A stretch of 64,000 nucleotides of DNA, taken from NCBI GenBank assembly GCA_022453515.1, contig JAJNNY010000001.1:310001-374000 (forward strand), read 5' to 3'. The stretch comes from Astrocystis sublimbata. Its lineage: Eukaryota; Ascomycota; Sordariomycetes; Xylariales; Xylariaceae. Positions 22,658 through 33,970 of the stretch are shown piece after piece. The stretch's first letter is position 1. Each line of letters starts with the position of its first letter. A program made the translations under genes and the position numbers. Below the pieces are notes generated by a model. That model saw only the letters and a list, made by a program, of their open reading frames with translations, made no database searches and was not told where the DNA came from.

Positions 22658-24803
22658 TCAAGCGGCTAATGTTATTGTCGTGGCTCTCACTTCTGTTGTT
22701 GTAGTTGTTGCCGTGACGGTTTCTTTCTCGGTGACTGTCACTGTCACTGTAGCGGGCCCAGGCGTACCATCGGAAGATGATTCAAGCGGCGTTTTGCTGG
22801 TCGCTATAACCCGTCCATTGTCATCTCTGCCAAAGGCAGGGCCATGGGGGCGATGATGAGGTTGCGGCGTTACTGGGATGATATCTACTCCAGTAGGAGT
22901 ACCGTCATTGTCGGGAATGGTAGAAGTTGCAACTGGTTCGGATGACGTTAACAAGAAAGTCGAGGGCTCAGATGGAGGCGTGATGATTGTCAATGTGAGA
23001 CTTGGGAGAACCCCCGAATCAGTCGAGCGCGTCATAGTGAGGAGAGTGGTAGCCGCAGGACTGCTGGTTGTGCTCAAGGCCACAGTGGTTGAGTGTACAG
23101 CCGAACTCTCAGGCGTTGGGAATTCTGTTTCTGAAGAAGTGGGATTTGCTGGAGTCGTAGTCTCCATCTCCGAGGCAACAGTCGTGGCTGATGCTGCTGG
23201 CTCTGACTTTGAGGTGGTAGTCATAATTAATGTCGGCAATGTTGTCGGGGTAGGTGTCATAGAAGTAACAGACGAGGTGAAGGAGCTGGGTGCAATTACA
23301 ATTTCGCTTGTACGGGTCACAGTTGGCCTTATCGTGACTGTGCTCTCATCGGCTGAGCTGTCACGAGTCGATGTGACAACAGCAGAGCTTGACGTTGTGG
23401 TGGTCACGCCCGGAGCACTACGATCCAAGCATCCAACCTGGACGCCGGCAGTTGTATTCATCGGTACGGCTGAACATTTCAAGGCAGAGCCGCATGGAAT
23501 AATGTCAAAGGTACCAGCACTGGAACATTGTCCAATGTTGCCATTGATACAGGCAACTTGGCCAGCTGTACAAGCTGAGTCTTCGGTCAAGGTTTTGAAA
23601 AGATCATTGTAGGTCTTGGCTTGCGCAACGTTAGAGGCGTAGACGTCAGACGACACAGTGGTGCCTGTTGGGGGTGCAGAAGGAATGACGGTGGGCACCT
23701 CCATATTTGGTGTACCAGTAGGCGATACATGCTCAGTCTCAGACGTGTGTGAAGAGGTTGATGGCGTGCTACTTTGGTCTGACACGATTGTTGAGGAAGC
23801 CGTTGGTGAAAAGGAACTGGAGGTAGTCACCAGCGAGGAGGCAGTCTTAATTTCGCTTGATGTTGCGGTTGCACCAAAACTTGTTTCCGACCCAGGCATA
23901 AAGGGCGTAAGAGTCAGTACACTGCTGTTGCCACCGGAAGTGGGCACAGACGCTGTTGAAATAGCCGTTGAAATAGCCGTTGAAGATGGGACAGATGAGG
24001 AAGCAGTGGAAGTCCTCGTCAGGGCTGGGGCTGACGAGGAACTATATAGTGTCCCCGAGTTGGAAGGAGTCAGAGACGGAGTCGATGTCAGTACACTGCT
24101 ACTGCCATTGGCGGGAACGGAAATTGTCGAACTACTCATCGTGGCTGTAATAGAGGAGGTAGAAACAGGCGTCTGAGATCCGGCAAGTATGTGCGAAGTT
24201 GCACGCACATGTGAACTATCCGGTATCGTCTTGGGTGTCGTGCCCGTGCCGACCGTTACGGTTGAGGACGGGAAAATACTGATCACGGGAATGGTTGATA
24301 ATGTTCCCTCCAGGCTTGTACTCTTGCTCGCCGTGAAGGTGGATGACTGAGAGTTAATTGCAGAAGACATGGACACTACAGTGGAATTAGAGTCCGATGC
24401 CGCTGATGTCGAAGGTGTAGTAGTCACAAACGTCTCTGCTGGCGATGTTGTGGAAGTGATAGTAGTAGCCTGTGATGATGCAGAGGTAAGAGGAGTTGTG
24501 AAAGGCTGAGTCGAGAAGGTTGATGTCGATGAGGATTCCAATGTCGCAGTAGTAAGTGACGTTTCTGGCAACGAGGAGCTCGTGGTCGAGTTTGAGAATC
24601 TCTTGTTGTACATCCTCGGCTGTCCAGGCACGCGATAATGTCTGCCATCTTCCCTCAGCCTATATAGTGTTAGAAGACCATCTACATGCCCGAACGGAGT
24701 TGATATCAGAGGGTGGTACTTACCGATCAGCCCGCCTCAGCGGACCGGCCGCCGAGGCTCCCGACAACCATATGAGGTCTAAGAAGAGAAATGATGCACG
24801 CAT
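22658..24803 (-). CDS. Secreted Ser/Thr-rich protein with CBM19-like cysteine module
   Basis: Minus strand, two exons (24724-24803, 22658-24659) that join in phase to 693 aa. The short first exon supplies a signal peptide (MRASFLFLDLIWLSGASAAG), which a start inside exon 2 would miss. Most of the protein is a low-complexity Ser/Thr/Pro/Val array, expected to be heavily O-mannosylated as in fungal wall mucins. A compact six-cysteine segment near residues 385-440 (CTAGQVACINGNIGQC, then PCGSALKCSAVP and VGCLD) resembles the chitin-binding CBM19 module and relatives. No GPI signal is evident at the C-terminus, which ends in TVTVTEKETV-like repeats. It is probably a wall-associated or secreted adhesin-like protein. 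The strand opposite exon 2 has long open frames (22878-24176), a side effect of the repeat composition. Confidence 0.8.
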
Positions 24804-26259
24804 TTTGATAATAAGTGATGAAAATGGTCGCACGTATGCGAGAAAGAAGGAAAGTAGCGAAGTAGAAAAATAAGGAGGGTATATGAAGTGAAGAGAAGCT
24901 GGAAAGTGCGAGAGTCAAGAGTCAAGGCTCGTGGCGAGTGGCACCCCAGCGACTCATATCACCTCGATGAGGCGATAAAGAGTGGATAAAGAGGCCACGA
25001 GATGCCAAAAGAGGCTCGCAGTGATTATTTGCACGAAGACAATAGCACTGCTGATATGACACCTGGTGGACAATGAGGGTGCGAGGGTCACGAATCCCAG
25101 GGCCAACAAAGCGCAATGAAAGGGTGGCAGTAGGTCGTAGTGATAATAGCGAATGCACAGTAGTAGGCCATCAACCACCGGGGCTGCAACTTACATAGGT
25201 ACTAGGTAGTAGAGCGAAGAAGAAGAAGGGAATGTATGTCAGAGCAAAAGCGAAGATCTCGGTAGATCGACGAGGCAGGCGGGAGCGGGCATCTTGTATG
25301 CAGGAAAGACGTCCGCTCCCTTGGAGCTGGGGGATTACACTCGCCACTGTCCCCAGCAGCAGGCCACTTACCTATCCCTCGCGGTGCTCTGCTCGCCCTT
25401 GTTGCGTCGGAAGTGAAGGTTGAGGTTGCATGAGTGGACTACGAGTGGGCATAGCAGCTGGTCCCGGCCCTTCGAGTGGACGGGCGTGGCCAATCCGAGC
25501 GCGAGGAGGCAGCAGAAGCCGACGACTTGGCAGCGAGGCGAAGTGGTCTCGGTGGTGAAGGTGAAATGAATTAAGCGCTGGACGATGTCGCTCGAGAGGG
25601 CCAGCCGAGTGTTTCGGCGGAGACCAGCAAGCAGACGCGCCCGCACCTGTCATTGGCCCGACATGCGCTCCCTGGCCCCCCTGCTCACCCTGCACCTATT
25701 CCGTACCCCACCCGGGCCTACCCATGCCACCGACGCTACTGCTACCCGTAACCGCTGCAGGGCCCCCAGAGCCAATCGCTGTCCTGCGGTCACACGACTT
25801 GCGACGGCTGCTCAGTCGTGCATTGTCAACCTTAGCTTCCTGCTATTTGCGTTTGGCCATTCAACCTTGGAAGGCAGAGAACAATGAACCCATGGCCAGA
25901 GACTTGGGCAGAATAAGGGAGCTTTATAATTAAATATATCGTCAGAGGTGGAGAGCTTCCTTTGAGCAAGGGTGGGACCACCCATCTAAATGGATGCGCC
26001 CAATGCTTGTGACGGCGGCAACACTTCCACTGTTAGAGCCACAACCTGCCTGCAGGCCCCCGAAGGGTCAGATACCACGGGCCTGCGGCAAGCCACTGAG
26101 TAAGTAGGTAGCACTCCAACATGCGGCGCGTGTGGTGAGTGAGTTGGGGTGGCTGCATTTCATACACTCGATACATTACATAGTACTTGGATTTCTCTCC
26201 AAAGCAAATAGTAAAATTTCTAATCTACCTCCTCAATTTGCAATCCGACAAAAGCTATC
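24804..26259. other. Intergenic left of the sesquiterpene cluster
   Basis: No gene supported. The left part is the promoter of the mucin-like gene, with purine-rich GAAGAAGAAG stretches and a TACATAGGTACTAGGTAGTAG word near 25193. Overlapping frames at 25372-25933 on both strands are not backed by motifs. Confidence 0.5.
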
Positions 26260-28301
26260 TCAATGGGATGCCTTATGATACCGCACCAGAAGCTCGGGCT
26301 TCCACCATAACACATGCACCTTGCTATCACGAAGCCAATCGATGTCTCTGGTGACAAGCTCCATGTCGTACTGCCAGACGATTTTCGCCAATACCAAGTT
26401 CAACTCCATCCAGGCGAAACTTCAAGCAGTCTCGTTGTCAGCCTGTGTTCGAGATTGCGACGGGAGTGGAATTTCACTTACTTTCTTCCCAGACAATCCC
26501 GAGGCCCCAGCAGGAATGGCCGACTCGCATCTTTGATGTCGGTCGAGTTGGGATCTAGCCAGCGCTCGGGCTTGAAGTCCCACGGATCGGAAAAGTACTT
26601 TTCATCGTGTGTGATAGTCCAAGGGCTCACATTGATCTCCGTCTGCACACGTTCATGGTAAGAAAAGAAATGCAAGGAATTTAAGAATGGAAGTGCTGCG
26701 ACGACTACTTACGCCTGCGGGGACATAATGTCCGTGTAATTCGAATCCTGGCGAAACCCGCGGGGCGCCGCCGGACGCGGGCGGAAATAGCCTGAGACCC
26801 TCGTTCAGCACAGCCTGAAGATACGGCAGCTGCTGGGCCGCAGTGGCGTTGATGTCGTCGAAGGACTTGAAAGCGCCGCGGATCTCGGCCGTCAGCTGTC
26901 GAAGCTTGCCCGGATTCTGCGTCAAGAAGCAGGTGATGCCGGATAACGTCGTTGCTACCGTTTCACCACCGGCAATACTATCCGACCGATCATTTTTGTC
27001 AGCGGAATGAAATAAGCTTTTGATTGATGGCACTGGGTTGGACATACGCTATCGTCGAGACATGAGCCGTCATCTCTTCCTTGCCAACTTCTCCAGCCCG
27101 AACTTTCTTGACCAGCAAGCTAACAAAGTCGTCGCGAGTATTGTCCATAGATAGTCGCCTGTGTATGACGCGTTAGCGCATAGTGCACATACTGCCAAAG
27201 GAACTGGGAATGACTTACTTTTCGACCTGTTGACGACTGAAGGTAGAGTTCTGGTTTTTAGTCAAAAGCGATGCCGGGATCAGCAAACCGAACGTCTTCG
27301 CCAACCATCCAATTCGTCGTAAGTTATCGATTATTGTAATGGCATAGAGATGCTCCAGGACCGTGGCGGCCCAAAAGTGCAAATTGCCTAAGACATCACA
27401 TCAGTCCGACCGTTCTGTGCTTCTAAAGGGTGATAAACCTACCCGTATCGAGGCTGTGAAAGCTTTCACCGAAAGCCATCTCGCCGAGTATATCGAACGA
27501 GTTCATCTCGAACCACCGGCTCATGTTTATACCGTCCGAGCCTGGGCCGGCCTTCTCGCCTATGATGCGAACAAATTTGTCAATGACACCAGAAATGATA
27601 TCTTCTTGCTCCAGTAGGCCACGTTGCGAGAACGCCGGGTTCAGCATTTTGCGCATAGCACTGTGCTTCTTGGGATCCCGCTCGCTGCCCACGCATCTGC
27701 TGCTGAAACCGGCCGCGAAGACCTCGTAGAATGGCGCTTTTCGGGCAATCTGCTTGCCAGGCAGTGGGTGGCCGTATATCGCCTTCCACGACTCGACGCT
27801 CGCGAATGAGAGTTCATTGGGTGCGACACGGACCACCGGACCTGTGTGCTCATGTTAGATTCACGTATTGAGTAGCGCTGGTTCGCTGGGATAAGATGAA
27901 AGAAGTACCATATTTGCGATGTGCTTCAGTTACGGCGACATGGAATTTTCCAGAATTTGTATGTATAAATCGATAGAGCTAAGGCTTGTTAATAGTTTGC
28001 CTCCAGGATTCTGGTTTGCGGACTAATCCTAGGTGTAGCTCACAAGAGATGCTCGGCCGAGAAACGGCCCTGGGAACTTTGATAGCGGATGGAACCAAAT
28101 ATTGTAAGACCAAACTGCGATAAATCTAGCCGATATCTATGATACGTTAGTGATCAAGTGTCATCATTTTCGTTTTCATTTTGATCGTATACATACAACA
28201 CCTAGTATGATTGATATAGTGCCTTTCCAGTCTTTTTCAGAGAACGAATTCAACGAGATCGCATCGTTGATCATCGTGACGTTCGACAGTAATTGAGACA
28301 T
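26260..28301 (-). CDS. Cytochrome P450, CYP65-like (cluster P450 A)
   Basis: Minus strand, nine exons (28197-28301, 28044-28136, 27909-27978, 27443-27841, 27219-27387, 27048-27158, 26713-26977, 26482-26642, 26260-26419) that join in phase to 510 aa, the normal P450 length. The N-terminal hydrophobic anchor is followed by the hinge WFHPLSKFPGP. The I-helix oxygen motif is AGGETVATT (318-326), ExxR is Glu375-Arg378, and the heme loop FLLGPRDCLGRN has its ligand at Cys454. The overall pattern (HRKYGPVVRVAPNELSF; SERDPKKHSAMRKMLNPAFS) is that of the CYP65 group, which includes isotrichodermin C-15 hydroxylase. It should be an ER-bound monooxygenase using P450 reductase. It is the left-most gene of the terpene cluster, and its substrate is inferred to be a sesquiterpene intermediate. 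Confidence 0.93.
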
Positions 28302-29031
28302 GATAGCATCAGTGCAAGGGCGACGCTAGTTCAGCAAACAATAACACCTGGCCTCGACGTTCACCTCAACAAGAACCATCGTGCGTTACATTGAACTGTT
28401 ATTGATATATCTGCTGGGAGATACTATTGTTTGTCAGATTGCAGAATGAACGCATTGGACGAAAAGGCGATTTCCTATTTAGTGCTTGAAGCCTTAGTAA
28501 ACTCCCTATTGCCTGTTCCAACCCTCCAAAAGGGCACTGCTGAAACAGGCAAGATGGGCCATTAGTCCCGTAAGCCTACTCCCAAATTGATCACAGGGAT
28601 CGGCAAAATGGTTCTGGCGTGGTAACTATGACGATATGACGAAACAAATTGATATTTCGTAAGTTTGTGATTTTCTCAATCAATATTCTCTATTTCAATG
28701 TGCTGAGGCTGTGATGACGGCTCTCTGTCGCACAACTTCGCACAATGTGATCGTGGCTTTAAGCTGCGGGCGCATCTTGACTGGGTACCTACCGCATGAG
28801 GATTATATGTATGTACGCTATGCTGACCTCAAACATCGCAGCTAATGCTGGCGCACACTATAATATACACGATGCAATTCATCAAGCGCAATTCATCAAG
28901 CGAGTAGATTATTTGATCGTTCTTTTTTTATTCTCTATTTTGAAGTAGTACAGTTCGTGCAGAGTGGTTAAATCTAAGCTAATACCTCTGCATAGAATGT
29001 CCTATGTTACCGGGCTATGTAATTTGCTCGC
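28302..29031. other. P450 A promoter and SDR 1 3' flank
   Basis: About 0.7 kb with no gene. The part near 28302-28420 is the presumed promoter. There is a direct repeat of TTCATCAAGCG at about 28877-28900 (ATTCATCAAGCGCAATTCATCAAGCGAG). Confidence 0.55.
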
Positions 29032-30049
29032 CTAGTAGTTGTCCATCAAAAACTGTCCTGCCTTGTTTGCGTCATCAATCTCAACCGAAAGACTGAGCGC
29101 CTTAACCTCTTCTAGTTCCTTATCCACAGCAGCAACCTCGTTCTTGACAACAGTCCAGGCTCCCTCCGTCAAAGGCAGTCTAGTAGGAATAGAGTGGGAC
29201 TTGGCGCGCGCCACTACCTGGTACATGGCACCAGCGACCCGCGAGGCAGGTGTCCAGGTCTTCTGCATATCGGGGTTCTTGACGTAGCCCTCGATGATTC
29301 TGCCAGGGCAGTCGGCCGCCGTGTAAGCGGGGTGAGCCGCGAACCAGTCCATGCTGCCTCCGCTGGCGAAGTTGGTGCTGGTGCCGCCCGGCTCGATGAG
29401 GCAGAAGTGGATGTTCCAGTCGGGACGGACCTCCTTGCTGAGACCTTCTGTGAAACCCTCGACGCCGAACTTGGCGGCGTGGTAGAACGCAGTGCTGGGG
29501 AAACCGGCGAAGCCACCCAATGATGTGACGTTGAGCACAACACCGCCCTGCTGGCCGTTCTTGGGGTTCTCGTCGCGCATCACGCGCACGGCGTGCAGTG
29601 TGAGTCTCGTCGTTCCCCACAGGTTAGTCTCGACCTGCTTGCGGGCTTTGGCTTGGCCCTCTGGTTGCAGGGCCGACTCGGTGTCGCCCATCAGACCGTA
29701 GCCGGCGTTGTTGACCATTACGTCAATGCGGCCGAACTTGGACACAGCTGACTCAACCGACGCATCGATGGCTTTGTCTGAGGTCACGTCGAGGTCGACG
29801 ATTTCAACCCGGTCTGACGGTGTGAGGAACTCATTCAGTCTGGAAGAATTCCGCGCCGTGGCGACGAGCCTGTGTGTGGGGTGAGCGGCGATCTGCTGGG
29901 CCAGAGCTTGGCCTATGCCGGACGATGCGCCGGTGACTGTTGGGCTGTTAGATGGGAATGATCGTGGATTGTGTTGATAGGGGGTTTCTCCAGTACGTAC
30001 TGAACCACACTGCATCGGCAGGCAAGTTGTAAATGTGAGAGGCAGCCAT
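29032..30049 (-). CDS. Short-chain dehydrogenase/reductase (cluster SDR 1)
   Basis: Minus strand, two exons (30001-30049, 29032-29936) that join in phase to 317 aa. The first exon (MAASHIYNLPADAVWF) completes the first beta strand. The nucleotide-binding motif is TGASSGIG (18-25), followed by VNNAGYG and the catalytic Tyr168/Lys172 in YHAAK. It is a classical SDR that uses NAD(H) or NADP(H) to interconvert an alcohol and a ketone or aldehyde. It shares a 1.1-kb divergent promoter with P450 B, which suggests co-regulation in the cluster. Substrate unknown. GC-rich codon use in its body contrasts with the AT-richer flanks, but no sign of truncation is seen. Confidence 0.92.
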
Positions 30050-31139
30050 AGTTGTGTTGTGGGATTTGCAAAAAAGATGTTATGAGAATTTGTTGTGTTG
30101 TAGCGCTTTTCCTGGGTCTGTGACTTGGGTATATTGTTGATTGTTGGGAGTTGTACGAAGGATTGGGGTTCTAAGCTGCGGTGTTAATTAGATTATAAAC
30201 TGTCGAGGACGGCGATGAAACAGGAAACACGTCGTGTGTGACAATGAGGCGGCTGTGAGGGTGGCGAACTTGTAATGCAAACCGGATCTTGAGATATGCG
30301 CATCCGAGCTGAGCTTGCGAAGCTTACTATTATGTACCTAGGTAGGCGTATAATGTACGGCCGTGCATTGGGTGAGACGGAGAGGAGGGTTGACGAATGC
30401 GGACGGGAATTGCCCCTTGCGGTGCCCAACTGTCGTCACAGTCTCGGATGGACATGGAGATTGGGCTGTAAACGGGCTTACTCGGATTTTAACGTGATAT
30501 GGCCGAGGCGCGGGAGGAAAAAAGTATAGATTTGAAACAACTCAAATCATTCAAGTTCCACGCTGTTTGTTCAGCTGCAGGTGCCCGTCCAGGCATCGGT
30601 CGCGGGCTCGGTGTCGCGCCCGCGGAACAGGGCCGTGGCATGCGCTGTGGGTGGCATTGATCGCCCCGCCTCCGACTCCGGTCGTCCAGCAAGCACCATG
30701 CAGTTGGTAAGCCCTACAAGGCATTTGCATGACCCCTGCTGTACGATGACGTCCCGACCAGGGCATTGCCTAATTGATGCACCATGCAGGTACAGATGCG
30801 ACTTCGCATACTCGGCATACCTACAGTAGGTACGTAGTGCTGCGCCGGTCCACTACGGGCACTATCTAGTTTCGGGCCTGGGCAAGCACATACCCTTTGG
30901 AAGCTATAGGCAGTTGCCGTGATAGGCAACATACAATCACGAAGGATTCAGAAGCCGTTGAGACGGAATTGCCAAAGATGAAGGGATTGGAATCACGAGG
31001 GCATGTAAATACAATATATACTGGGGAATGGTCTGGGAATTGTGAGAGAAATATTGTGCAATGCAGTTCCTCGCCTTTCATTTAAACAACTAGTTTATGC
31101 TTCGTACTATTGGTCTAAAGTAGACAACTTCATTGCGCA
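30050..31139. promoter_or_regulatory. Divergent promoter of SDR 1 and P450 B
   Basis: This intergenic stretch separates two outward-facing cluster genes. It contains a TACCTAGGTA palindrome (30335-30344), an imperfect inverted pair CGGAT...ATCCG around 30284-30305, and the 18-bp element GGACGGGAATTGCCCCTT (30401-30418), which recurs with one mismatch upstream of the terpene synthase. No other gene is supported inside. Confidence 0.6.
30401..30418. promoter_or_regulatory. Candidate cluster promoter element, copy 1
   Basis: GGACGGGAATTGCCCCTT has a quasi-palindromic core, GGGAATTGCCC. It lies about 350 bp upstream of the SDR 1 start and about 720 bp upstream of the P450 B start. The second copy is at 41852-41869. 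It could be a binding site of the cluster regulator; only the shared sequence is seen. Confidence 0.4.
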
Positions 31140-33007
31140 ATGGGTATTGTCTCACACTCTATTCTGCCCAACTCGCTTGGCGGGTGGGCTGCTCTGGCCC
31201 TCACATCCTTCACCCTCTACTGGCTCGCCATCGCCGTCCAGAGACTATGGTTCCATCCTCTGAGCAACATCCCGGGCCCGTGGTACATCGGGGTATCTTA
31301 CTGGTATGAGTTTTACCAAGACGTTGTTTTGGGGGGGAACTACGTGAAAGATTACCCTCGATTACACGCGCAGTATGGTGAGTAAAAGAGTCTAATACGA
31401 GTTCAATGGAGTGACCCTCTTCGCATGAGTACTGACCATTGATCAGGACCCGTCGTTCGAGTAAGCCCTGACCGGGTGCATGTCAACGACCCCGAATTCT
31501 TTCATGAGTGAGTGGAAGCATTGCAGTGCCTTTTGTCTTTCGTCATTTCTATGAGTACTGACATGTGATTTCAGAGTTTATTCGTCAGGCTCGAAGTACA
31601 CGAAAGACCCGGCCTTCTTTCAGACTTCGGGCGGTATAGCCGAAGCGTTGCCAGCTATTGTCAATGTCGACTACCACAAGCGTCGTCGCAAGATGATCAA
31701 CAGCCTCTTCACGGTCCCCTCTATGGAAGCGCTATCTCATATTGTTTTGGATGTCGTTCAAAACGCCCTCAGCAAGGCCCATGAGCATCACGATGAAAAG
31801 AAGCCCCTCGACATCCAGCGCTTGTACACCGGCATCACGATTGATACTATCATGAAGGTTCTGTGTGATCGCTCTCTGAACCTAATTGACGCGAAGGAAG
31901 AAGAGCCGCCGTTCTTGGCGACTTTGCGCACATTCTCCGAGAGCTTCTTCTTGCTCAAGCACTTCCCTTCATTGATTTGGCTCGCAACCAACATACCCCA
32001 GAACATTGCCGAGAAATTGATTCCGGGAGAATTCGAGTTTCGACGAGTGGGTACCCCTTTCCGAGCGGATAGTCAAAGGTAGAATACTGACGTCGATTTT
32101 CTCCGCAGAACATTCGGGGTTGGATCCAAGATCGTGCTAAGGAGCATGAACAAGGTGTCAAGAAGGCTGACGACGGTCGCAACACGGTGATTGATCTTCT
32201 GCTGCGGCCCGACGAGGGCGAAACCCCCCTCACCCACCAGGCTATCGAGGACGAGACGTACAGTTTCGCTTTTGCTGGCACGCACACAACTTCATACACG
32301 ATGAGTGTCGGCACATACTATCTGCTTCGGCAGCCCGAGAAGCTGGAGAGACTCAAGCAAGAGCTCGCGCCACTACCCCGCAACGAGAGTGGGCTCTTGG
32401 AGTATAAGCAAGTGAGAGACTTGCCGTATCTGGTACGTCCATCTGTGGTTTCTTGTCAAAACTGCGATTTGGCCAGGCGTCGACTGACCGCATTGCGAAA
32501 CAGAAAGCTATCATTAAAGAGTCCCTCCGCCTATCATCGCCTGTGCCGGGAACTATCCCGCGCATTGCTCCCAAGGGCGGCATTACGTGGGCTGGCCACT
32601 ACATTCCCGAGGGCTCCACAGTCTCGATAGCTATTCGTTCCGTGCACGACAACGCAGACATCTTCCCTGACCCTGAGGAGTTTAAGCCTGAACGCTGGCT
32701 GGAAAACGAAGGGTTGGACCACTGGTTGGTCGCCTTCGGAAAGGGCAGCAGATCTTGCATTGGCCTGAAGTAAGTCCACCAACCCCATGCCATGGATTCA
32801 CGATTATTCTTGGCAGAAAGCTAACGCGCAAACCCCGATAGTGTTGCCTGGATGGAGTCGTACCTCACATTCGCGAATTTCTTCACTAGTTTCGACATGA
32901 CCTTGTACGCCACTGATCCTACGACAACAACGTGGACAGACTGTGGAAACGCCATGATCAAGGAACACGTGAAAGTCACAGTCGACAAGGTAATAGGGTC
33001 GGTATGA
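31140..33007 (+). CDS. Cytochrome P450, CYP58-like (cluster P450 B)
   Basis: Six exons (31140-31377, 31447-31507, 31575-32046, 32109-32432, 32504-32769, 32842-33007) join in phase to 508 aa. The membrane anchor (about 12-35) is followed by RLWFHPLSNIPGP. The I-helix AGTHT lies at 313-317, ExxR at Glu371-Arg374, and the heme loop FGKGSRSCIGLN has its ligand at Cys450. The N-terminal region with GVSYWYEFYQDVV and YHKRRRKMINSLF is typical of the CYP58 group around trichodiene oxygenase and of many fungal sesquiterpene clusters. An ER-bound monooxygenase acting on a terpene skeleton is inferred from the neighbours. Exon 3 ends at CGA|GTGGGT, the donor that keeps the frame into NIRGWIQDRA. The C-terminal 50 residues after the heme loop are short but normal. 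Confidence 0.93.
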
Positions 33008-33970
33008 GTGATGGGCTTTTTAGCGCGCTGCTAGCTTGTGTGTCTTCATCTCAAAACCAATTGTTCATTGGCACTTACATAGGTTCGTTGTCGAGGCATA
33101 CTATTTTGGGCAAATATGGCATACAAATCTGTGTATATTTTTCGGGTAGTTTTACGAATATAGAATATAGAACTTCAAATAAGACTTTGTTATTTCACTC
33201 ATTCCTAAACATCGACATCAATTGGCAAGACTTGTATGATGGTAGTTCGCAGTGCAAAGCAGACACTCATATCCTGCCCAGTGTTGGGCCTCGAGTGTGA
33301 CATTATCGCTACTTAAGTATGTAGATAGATGTAGTGAAAGTTTGCCAATGCAATCAATCGAATCCTCAAATATTTCTCAACAGTGACCTTGACAGATACT
33401 CGTGTGCATTATAACCCAAAGGAAAAGTTGGGGTAGAAGATGAAGGCCATGCCATTAAACCCCTACCCATTAGTAACAGTCGCCAAGGATATTCCTTCAG
33501 CCCAACGCTCGGCACTTCAGTCGCGGTCCCAGCACAAATCCCTGATAGCTCCCTGCATTTTACAAGTGGATGCCTAAACCCTGCATAGTGGCTTGGCCAT
33601 TTCGGTCCCGAAGCAGCATACGAAAAAAAAAAAAAAATCTTCCAAGTCATGTTCTTTTATACTCCCTATAATGGTTTGACTTTTATCAAGACGTCTGGCG
33701 CAAGACGCTTGCTCTTTCCTTGCATCCAGTAATAAGTACACATTAGAGTCGATTATAATATACACAGTTGCTTTTAAATTCTCTAAAAACATAAATCTAT
33801 TTATCTTAACTTGTTGATGACGATGCTATATAGTACATGTAACAACCAAATATATCGAATAGCAACCCGCTAGTTGTTTTGTCCAATAATGCGTTGTGAT
33901 GATGTTAATCCTGTTGTAGTGAGCGCCATACGACCAACTTAAGTGACCTATTTGTGTCAAAGTGACCGAG
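33008..33970. other. Gap between convergent P450 B and the regulator gene
   Basis: This holds two 3' flanks only. It is AT-rich, with a poly-A tract near 33624-33637. No gene or repeat family was recognised. Confidence 0.55.

Noticed and set aside
22878..24176. Long plus-strand frames opposite the mucin-like gene
   Set aside because: They are the antisense of a Ser/Thr/Val repeat array (giving Val/Glu/Gly-rich sequence). The minus strand has the signal peptide, intron and cysteine module.
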